Assembly (NCBI GenBank): GCA_013362295.1
Contig: JABFWJ010000343.1
Span: forward strand, 1 to 9,503
Direction of reading: 5' to 3'
DNA length: 9,503 nt
DNA from: Thermoleophilia bacterium
Lineage (GTDB): Bacteria > Actinomycetota > Thermoleophilia > Gaiellales > Gaiellaceae
In this document: positions 5,199 to 9,503 of the stretch, in pieces
Layout of the letters: each line of letters begins with the position of its first letter
Position numbering within the stretch: position 1 is the first letter of the stretch
Position numbers and translations under genes: made by a program
The notes under the pieces: generated by a model
What the model saw: only the letters and a program-made list of their open reading frames with translations
The model's database searches: none
What the model was told of the DNA's origin: nothing

Positions 5199-5823
5199 GC
5201 GGCGCACCATCCTCATCCTGCTCTCGGCGGTCGCGTTCTTCGCGTTCGCCCAGTCCGCGCTCGCCGGCGGCGGCAGCTACACGTTCGCCGGCGGCACCGC
5301 GAAGCAGCAGGCGGCGGTGCACGCCGCGCTCGAGGCGTCCAGCTTCAACTGGAGCCTGATCCCGCGCACGATCACGATCCACATCGGCGCCTACGGGGAC
5401 TCGTACTCGACCTACGGCGACGTCTACCTCGACGGCTCGCTCCTCAACTCGGGCCGGTTCTCGTGGGGCGCCGTCCAGCACGAGCTGGGCCACCAGGTCG
5501 ACTTCTTCCTCTTCGACGACGCCAAGCGGGCCCAGATGCTGCGGCTGATCGGCGGCGAGGACTGGTGCTACTCCGTGCCGGGCCTGAAGCACTCCGACTA
5601 CGGCTGCGAGCGCTTCGCATCGGAGCTCGCCTGGGCCTACTGGCCGGCTCCCGACAACTCGATGCGGCCGACGAGCGCGGGCGACGAGGCCGGCGCGATG
5701 CCGGTCGCGCAATTCCGCGCAGTGCTCACGCAGCTGATCGGAGCGCCGGCCGCGACGCAGCCGGCGACCGCGACGAAGGCGTTCGCGCCGCCCGCGAAGC
5801 CGGCGCGGTCTCGGCACCACTGA
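5197..5823 (+). CDS. Exported putative zinc metalloprotease, HELGH motif (208 aa)
   Basis: The N-terminus is a clear signal peptide: RR, a hydrophobic core LILLSAVAFFAFA, and a likely cut after ALA at residue 23. The mature domain contains HELGH (95-99), the HExxH zinc-binding and catalytic motif of gluzincin-like peptidases. A downstream CERFASELAWAYW segment (137-149) supplies E138 or E143 as a plausible third ligand. C124 and C137 could form a disulfide outside the cell. The tail from about 185 to 208 is rich in Ala, Pro, Thr and basic residues and looks disordered. The arrangement is reminiscent of small domains related to anthrax lethal-factor-like or other HExxH peptidases, but no family can be named with certainty. 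The ATG at 5197 is chosen for the signal peptide. The gene converges on the response regulator gene. Confidence 0.82.
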   Translation: MRRTILILLSAVAFFAFAQSALAGGGSYTFAGGTAKQQAAVHAALEASSFNWSLIPRTITIHIGAYGDSYSTYGDVYLDGSLLNSGRFSWGAVQHELGHQVDFFLFDDAKRAQMLRLIGGEDWCYSVPGLKHSDYGCERFASELAWAYWPAPDNSMRPTSAGDEAGAMPVAQFRAVLTQLIGAPAATQPATATKAFAPPAKPARSRHH

Positions 5824-5841
5824 AAACCGAAAGGCTGCAAG

Positions 5842-5864
5842 CTGGTTCGGCTGCGCCGAATCAG
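5842..5864. terminator. Bidirectional hairpin between convergent genes
   Basis: CTGGTTCGGC-TGC-GCCGAATCAG forms a ten-base-pair stem (one G-T pair on the plus strand) with a three-base loop, starting 19 bases after the HELGH gene stop and 11 bases beyond the stop of the convergent regulator. It has no U-tract, but its location and perfect symmetry support a shared terminator. Confidence 0.6.
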
Positions 5865-5874
5865 GTTGCGCCCG

Positions 5875-6513
5875 CTACGCGATCAGGCGCTCGCGCAGCG
5901 CACGCGCGACGGCCTGGGTGCGCGTGTCGGCGTCGAGCTTGTCCATCGCCTTGCGGACGTGCGTGCGCACGGTCTCGGCCGAGATGAAGAGGCGCTTGCC
6001 GATCTCCTCGTTGGCGAGACCGTCGGCGAGCAGGCGTAGGACGTCTCGTTCGCGCTGGGTGAGCTCGGGCAGCTTGTTGCCGATCGACGAGGCCGCGAGC
6101 GTCCCTGCGAGCACCGGGTCGACGTAGGTCCCGCCCACGGCGACCGACTGCACGGCGCGCAGCAGGTCGTCCATCGGCGCTTCTTTGAGGACGAACCCGC
6201 GGACGCCCGCGTCGAGCGCTTCGGTCAGGAGCGCACGGTCGCCGTAGCCGGTGTAGAGAAGGATCGCCGTCTCGGGCGCCGAGCGCTGGGCGCGGCGGGT
6301 CAGCTCGATGCCGCCGAGCTTCGGCATCCGCACGTCGACGAGCGCCACCTGGGGCTTGCGCTGCTCGATCTTCTCGAGCGCCTCGGCCCCGTCCCGGGCG
6401 CGCCCCACGAGCTCGATGCCGCCCTGGACGAGGAATTCGGCGACCGCCTCCAGCACCGCAGGATGGTCGTCCGCCACCACACAGGTGATCGGCTCCTGAC
6501 CGGATGCGCTCAC
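5875..6513 (-). CDS. NarL/LuxR-family response regulator (212 aa)
   Basis: A two-domain transcription regulator. The receiver (about 8-125) has the acidic pair D15/D16 in ADDHP, phosphoacceptor D60 in LVDVRMP, switch T88 in YTG and K110 in VLKEAP. The C-terminal LuxR-type helix-turn-helix (about 145-208) contains LTQRERDVLRLLADGL and EEIGKRLFISAETVRTHV. Phosphorylation would be expected to promote dimerisation and DNA binding. It starts with GTG at 6513-6511, preceded by a palindrome that holds the only GGGGA ribosome-binding candidate. It is divergent from the kinase gene across about 140 bases, so the kinase is a candidate partner, although NarL-type regulators usually pair with HisKA_3 kinases rather than the HisKA type found here. 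The target genes are unknown. Confidence 0.94.
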   Translation of the reverse strand: MSASGQEPITCVVADDHPAVLEAVAEFLVQGGIELVGRARDGAEALEKIEQRKPQVALVDVRMPKLGGIELTRRAQRSAPETAILLYTGYGDRALLTEALDAGVRGFVLKEAPMDDLLRAVQSVAVGGTYVDPVLAGTLAASSIGNKLPELTQRERDVLRLLADGLANEEIGKRLFISAETVRTHVRKAMDKLDADTRTQAVARALRERLIA

Positions 6514-6653
6514 GGGAGGATCCCCGATTTGGGGGATGAGCGCCGCACGCCTCTAGGGATATCGGTTTTGCTCCGCGCTGCCAATAGTTCACATGTACCC
6601 GCTCGTGGGAAGAAGTTAGTCATTTGCGGCCAAGCATCACACTTTCAGACGAC
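6514..6653. promoter_or_regulatory. Divergent intergenic region between regulator and kinase
   Basis: This 140-base gap is distinctly less GC-rich than its surroundings (notably 6555-6650) and must hold the promoters for the leftward regulator and the rightward kinase. On the minus strand TTGGCA (6584-6579) followed 17 bases later by TATCCC is a weak sigma-70-like candidate. I see no convincing plus-strand pair. GGGAAGAAG (6607-6615) is a purine-rich ribosome-binding candidate for a TTG start at 6624. Confidence 0.45.
6520..6537 (-). promoter_or_regulatory. Palindrome overlapping the regulator's ribosome-binding site
   Basis: ATCCCC-GATTTG-GGGGAT is a perfect six-base inverted repeat with a six-base spacer. 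In the regulator mRNA its 3' arm is GGGGAU, the only Shine-Dalgarno-like sequence, about seven bases before the GTG start. It could be a repressor or autoregulatory site, or a stem that limits translation; sequence alone does not decide. Confidence 0.4.
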
Positions 6654-6896
6654 ATGACGCGTCAGCGTGAGCTGATCGATGCCGTGCTCGACAGCGTCGC
6701 CGACGGCGTCGTGGTCAGCTCGCCGGCGCAGGTCCTGCTCAACGCGACCGCGCGCCGCATCCTGGGACTCGGGCCGGACGCCGAGTTCGACCTGGCAGCG
6801 CACCGGCGCTACCTGCAGGCGGAACTGACGGCGTCGCAACAGGCGTCGCTGTCGGGACCGCTTCCGCGTCCGGGCGACGTCACTCGACGGCCGTGA
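6654..6896 (+). CDS. Sensor kinase, 5' part (first PAS domain), cut by a frameshift
   Basis: This frame encodes the beginning of a PAS domain: ELIDAVLDSVADGVVVSSPAQVLLNATARRILGLGP is the usual helix-strand-helix opening. It stops at 6894-6896, just short of the rest of the domain. The missing remainder (DGRELVLDGSVSP...VIVFRDVTDEH) is read in the next frame. Dropping one base at about 6884-6885 gives GDVTDGRELVLDGS and joins this part to the kinase ORF as one 457-residue protein. ATG 6654 was chosen; a TTG at 6624 with purine-rich GGGAAGAAG upstream would add ten residues. Either the gene is truly broken, the base is a sequencing or assembly error, or frameshifting occurs. Confidence 0.6.
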   Translation: MTRQRELIDAVLDSVADGVVVSSPAQVLLNATARRILGLGPDAEFDLAAHRRYLQAELTASQQASLSGPLPRPGDVTRRP

Positions 6897-6915
6897 GCTC
6901 GTCCTCGACGGCAGC

Positions 6916-8028
6916 GTGTCGCCGGCAGACGGCGGGGCGGTGATCGTCTTCCGCGACGTCACCGACGAGCACCGCGAGAACATCCTCAACCGGCAGACGC
7001 TCGAGGCGGTCTTCGACGCGATGCCGACGGCCATCTCGGTCGCGGACCCGAAGACGCGGCGCATCCTGAAGGTGAACCGCGCGTTCTCGGAGCTCGTCCG
7101 GCGCCCGGCCGAGGAGATCGTCGGCCTGGAGCCGCCGTTCCCCTGGTGGGAGCCGGGTGAAGAAGCCGACGGGTACGCCGCCCGTGACCGCACCTTCCAC
7201 CGCGTCTTCCGCCTGCCGGACGGGCGTCCGCAGCCCGTCGAGATCTCGCTCCACTACGTGCCGGGCGACGACGGCGAGCCCGCGCTTCGACTCGCGCTGA
7301 TCAACGACACGTCCGAGGAGCGGCGGATGCAGCAGCAGCTCGTCCAGAGCAGCAAGTTGGCGGCGATCGGCGAGCTCGCAGCGGGCGTCGCCCACGAGAT
7401 CAACAACCCGCTGTTCGCGATCCTCGGTCTGACGGAGTTCCTGCTCAAGGAGGCGGAGCCCGCGTCGAAGGCGCAGCAGCGCCTCGAGTTGATCCAGCAA
7501 ACGGGCCTCGAGATCAAGGAGATCGTGCGTGCGCTGCTCGACTTCGCGCGCGAGAACGCCGAGGAGCGCCACGTGGTGCCGCTCGAGGACGTCGTCCAGG
7601 CCACGGTCGACCTCGTGCGCCGCACGAACGCGCACAAGGGCGTCGAGCTGATCGACAGCTACGACACCTCGCGCGCGCTCGTCAAGGCGAGCCCGAACCA
7701 GCTGAAGCAGATCTTCCTGAACCTGATCGCGAACGCCCGCCAGGCGATGCCGAACGGCGGCACCGTCAGGATCGACGTCCGGGCGGACGGCGACTGGGTC
7801 GCCGCCTCGGTCTCCGACGACGGCCCCGGCATCGAGCCGGACGTGCTCGAGCGGATCTTCGAGCCGTTCTTCACGACGAGGCGCTCGACGGGCGGAACGG
7901 GCCTCGGCCTCTCGGTCAGCCTCGGCATCGCCGAATCGCACGGCGGCAGCCTCACGGCCTCCTCGGAGGCCGGCGACGGCTCCGCCTTCACGCTGCGGCT
8001 GCCGCGCGCGTGCGAGGATCAAGAATGA
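6916..8028 (+). CDS. Soluble PAS-HisKA-HATPase sensor histidine kinase (main part, 370 aa)
   Basis: Reading from the GTG at 6916, residues 1-20 are the tail of a first PAS domain (VIVFRDVTDEH). A full second PAS domain follows (about 28-135), then a HisKA dimerisation domain with the H-box SSKLAAIGELAAGVAHEINNP (phospho-acceptor H160). The HATPase_c domain has an N-box around 262-276 (NQLKQIF...NARQA), G1 DDGPG (301-305), an F-box-like EPFFTT and G2 GGTGLGL (326-332). No transmembrane segment is present, so it is probably a cytosolic NtrB-like kinase sensing an internal signal through PAS. The GTG has no ribosome-binding site, which supports the view that the real gene starts at 6654 or 6624 and is frameshifted. 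The stop overlaps the HD-GYP gene by ATGA, so they are co-expressed and may be a phosphotransfer pair. Confidence 0.88.
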   Translation: MSPADGGAVIVFRDVTDEHRENILNRQTLEAVFDAMPTAISVADPKTRRILKVNRAFSELVRRPAEEIVGLEPPFPWWEPGEEADGYAARDRTFHRVFRLPDGRPQPVEISLHYVPGDDGEPALRLALINDTSEERRMQQQLVQSSKLAAIGELAAGVAHEINNPLFAILGLTEFLLKEAEPASKAQQRLELIQQTGLEIKEIVRALLDFARENAEERHVVPLEDVVQATVDLVRRTNAHKGVELIDSYDTSRALVKASPNQLKQIFLNLIANARQAMPNGGTVRIDVRADGDWVAASVSDDGPGIEPDVLERIFEPFFTTRRSTGGTGLGLSVSLGIAESHGGSLTASSEAGDGSAFTLRLPRACEDQE

Positions 8029-9404
8029 GCCGCATCCTCGTGATCGACGACGAGGACGTGATTCGCATGCTCGTCATGGAGATCCTCGAGGCGGCCGGGC
8101 ACGACATGACCGGGGCCGAGAGCGCGGAGCGCGCGCTGACGCTCCTCGAGGATGCCGAGTTCGACCTGGTCGTCAGCGACGTCGTCATGCCGGGGCTCTC
8201 GGGCCTCGAGCTGCTCGAGACGCTGCGTACGCGCCGCGCCTCGCTGCCGGTCGTCCTCGTCACGGGCGCCGGCACCTACGACACCCTGAGCCAGGCGCTT
8301 ACCCGCGGCGCGGCGGGCCTCGTCACGAAGCCCTTTGCCCACGCCGAGCTGCAGGCCGCGGTCGCCGATGCGCTCGAGCGCGCGAACCGCAGCCGCGAGG
8401 AGCTGCGCGAGCGGCTGCTCGCCCCCACGCTCGCCAGTGCCCTTGCCAACGCGATCGAGGCACGCGACGAGTACCTGCACGGCCACTGCGAGCGGCTCGC
8501 GGCCCTCGCCGTGCGTCTGGCCGAGCTCCAAGGCCTGCCCGCCGACGAGGTGGAGACGATCCGCCTCGGCGCCATCCTGCACGACGTCGGGAAGATCGGG
8601 ATCCCGGACCGCGTCCTGCTCAAGCCGAGCGCCCTCGACACGGAAGAGCGCCGCATCATCGAGACGCATCCGGAGATCGGCGACAAGCTGCTCGCGCCGC
8701 TCGACCTCCTCGCCGGCGCGCGCCCGATCGTGCGCCACCATCACGAGCGCTGGGACGGGGCCGGGTACCCGGATCGGCTCGCCGGCGAGGCGATTCCGCT
8801 CGGGGCGCGGATCGTCGCCGTCGCAGACTCGATCGAGGTCATGTCGTCGCGCCAGCTCTACCGGCGGCCGAGCTCGCCCGAGGAGATCGTCGAGGAGCTG
8901 CGGAACTGCAGCGGCACGCAGTGGGACCCGGCGTTCGTCGAGCTCTCGCTCCAGCTGATCGAGTCCGGGGAGCTCGAGCTCGGCGCGGAGGGCCTGCGCC
9001 TGCTGGAGCGGGCGCCGGACGAGACACCCCCGGCGGGCCTCGCCGTGCTCCTCGTGGAGGACGACGACGTTCACGCACGCCTCGTCACGAACGCGCTCGA
9101 GCGCGCGCTCGACGGCGCCGTGATCGCACGCGCCGCAAGCGTCGCGCGCGCGTCCGAGCTCGCGCTCGGCTCCGAATGGTCGCTCGCGGTCGTCGACTAC
9201 GTCCTGCCGGACGGACTCGGCATGCAGGTGCTCGACACGCTGCGCGCGAACGACCCGACCTTGCCGATCGTGATGCTCACGGGCCAGGGCTCCGAGGAGA
9301 CGGCGATCGAGGCGTTCAGGCACGGCGCCTCCGACTACGTCGTCAAGGACCGCGACTACCTCGACGCCCTCGAGCGCCGCGTCCGCAGCCTGGTGGCGGC
9401 GTGA
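8025..9404 (+). CDS. REC-HD-GYP-REC response regulator, predicted c-di-GMP phosphodiesterase (459 aa)
   Basis: Three domains are seen. REC1 (about 2-118) has D8/D9, phosphoacceptor D52 in VVSDVVMP, T80 and K102 in TKPF. The HD-GYP domain (about 130-310) has HGHCERLAALA, HDVGKIGIPD (H186, D187, K190), HPEIGD (215-220), HHHERWDGAGYP (238-249) and VAVAD (264-268), so the metal-binding and GYP signatures are complete. The second half of the DAFDAM motif is changed to DSIEVM. REC2 (about 338-457) has E345/D346/D347, phosphoacceptor D391 in VVDYVLPDG, T419 and K441. RpfG-like proteins normally have REC plus HD-GYP only. GAGGA six bases before the ATG is a good ribosome-binding site, and the start overlaps the kinase stop. 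Phosphorylation by that kinase likely tunes hydrolysis of c-di-GMP, which acts in the cytosol. Confidence 0.94.
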   Translation: MSRILVIDDEDVIRMLVMEILEAAGHDMTGAESAERALTLLEDAEFDLVVSDVVMPGLSGLELLETLRTRRASLPVVLVTGAGTYDTLSQALTRGAAGLVTKPFAHAELQAAVADALERANRSREELRERLLAPTLASALANAIEARDEYLHGHCERLAALAVRLAELQGLPADEVETIRLGAILHDVGKIGIPDRVLLKPSALDTEERRIIETHPEIGDKLLAPLDLLAGARPIVRHHHERWDGAGYPDRLAGEAIPLGARIVAVADSIEVMSSRQLYRRPSSPEEIVEELRNCSGTQWDPAFVELSLQLIESGELELGAEGLRLLERAPDETPPAGLAVLLVEDDDVHARLVTNALERALDGAVIARAASVARASELALGSEWSLAVVDYVLPDGLGMQVLDTLRANDPTLPIVMLTGQGSEETAIEAFRHGASDYVVKDRDYLDALERRVRSLVAA

Positions 9405-9453
9405 GGTCGCTTCCCATTGTGATTTGCACGCCGTCTGCCGATGAGAGAGATGT

Positions 9454-9458
9454 GGAGG
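9454..9458 (+). promoter_or_regulatory. Shine-Dalgarno site of the last gene
   Basis: GGAGG lies seven bases before the ATG at 9466. It is the strongest ribosome-binding site in the window and fixes the start of the truncated regulator gene. Confidence 0.8.
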
Positions 9459-9465
9459 TAACACG

Positions 9466-9503
9466 ATGAACGACCCCCGTTGTCTGATTGCCGACGACCA
9501 TCC
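9466..9503 (+). CDS. Response regulator, 5' end only (truncated by the window)
   Basis: Only MNDPRCLIADDH is visible, but the LIADDHP-type start (strand 1 plus the acidic pair) is diagnostic of a receiver domain and is particularly common in NarL/LuxR regulators such as the one at 5875-6513. It has a strong GGAGG site and lies 61 bases after the HD-GYP gene in the same direction, so it may be co-transcribed with the kinase. The output domain is outside the window and cannot be judged. Confidence 0.75.
   Translation, partial: MNDPRCLIADDH

Noticed and set aside
6880..8022. A 380-codon open frame on the minus strand
   Set aside because: It is antisense to the kinase, which has unmistakable HisKA and HATPase motifs; the shadow product has no recognisable domain.
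8019..9464. A 481-codon open frame on the minus strand
   Set aside because: It lies wholly antisense to the REC-HD-GYP-REC gene. Its residue make-up (Asp, Arg, Glu, Val, Leu-rich) is the typical shadow of GC-biased coding DNA, and no motif is visible.

Overview
The window is very GC-rich DNA with strong third-position GC bias, GTG starts, four-base ATGA/GTGA gene overlaps and terminators without U-tracts. Together with the protein families seen (a secreted protein with a CYGIQIDGT-type ending, a WEFPQG-type NUDIX hydrolase, a DrrA-like ABC exporter), this suggests a high-GC Actinomycetota bacterium, probably of the Thermoleophilia/Gaiellales type. That taxonomic placement is inference from style and family memory, not from a database search.

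Layout. Positions 58-642 (+) encode a secreted protein of unknown function. Positions 669-916 hold a minus-strand tRNA with anticodon CAT (843-916) followed downstream by two decayed tandem copies of its 3' half. Positions 1025-1719 (+) are a two-gene unit, a 54-residue zinc-ribbon protein overlapping a NUDIX hydrolase. Positions 1729-1908 are an array of alternating inverted repeats (REP-like) between convergent genes. Positions 1917-2555 (-) encode an M14-type zinc carboxypeptidase/amidase. Its start codon overlaps the start of a divergent three-gene ABC-2 exporter operon, 2554-5074 (+): one ATPase and two permeases joined by ATGA overlaps. Positions 5197-5823 (+) encode an exported HELGH-motif putative metalloprotease, convergent with the next gene.

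The right third (5875-9503) is a signalling island. It contains a NarL/LuxR-type response regulator on the minus strand and, divergently, a soluble PAS-PAS-HisKA-HATPase kinase whose first PAS domain is interrupted by an apparent one-base frameshift. A REC-HD-GYP-REC protein (predicted c-di-GMP phosphodiesterase) overlaps the kinase by ATGA. A second regulator begins with the same ADDHP receiver signature and runs off the window end. A natural reading is that the kinase phosphorylates one or more of these receivers, linking a sensed cytosolic signal to transcription and to c-di-GMP turnover. The partner assignments are inferred from gene order only.

I see no CRISPR array, transposase, phage gene or recognised defence system. 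The most unusual items are the tRNA-derived tandem relics, the frameshifted kinase, the double-receiver HD-GYP protein with its neighbours, and the alternating palindrome array.
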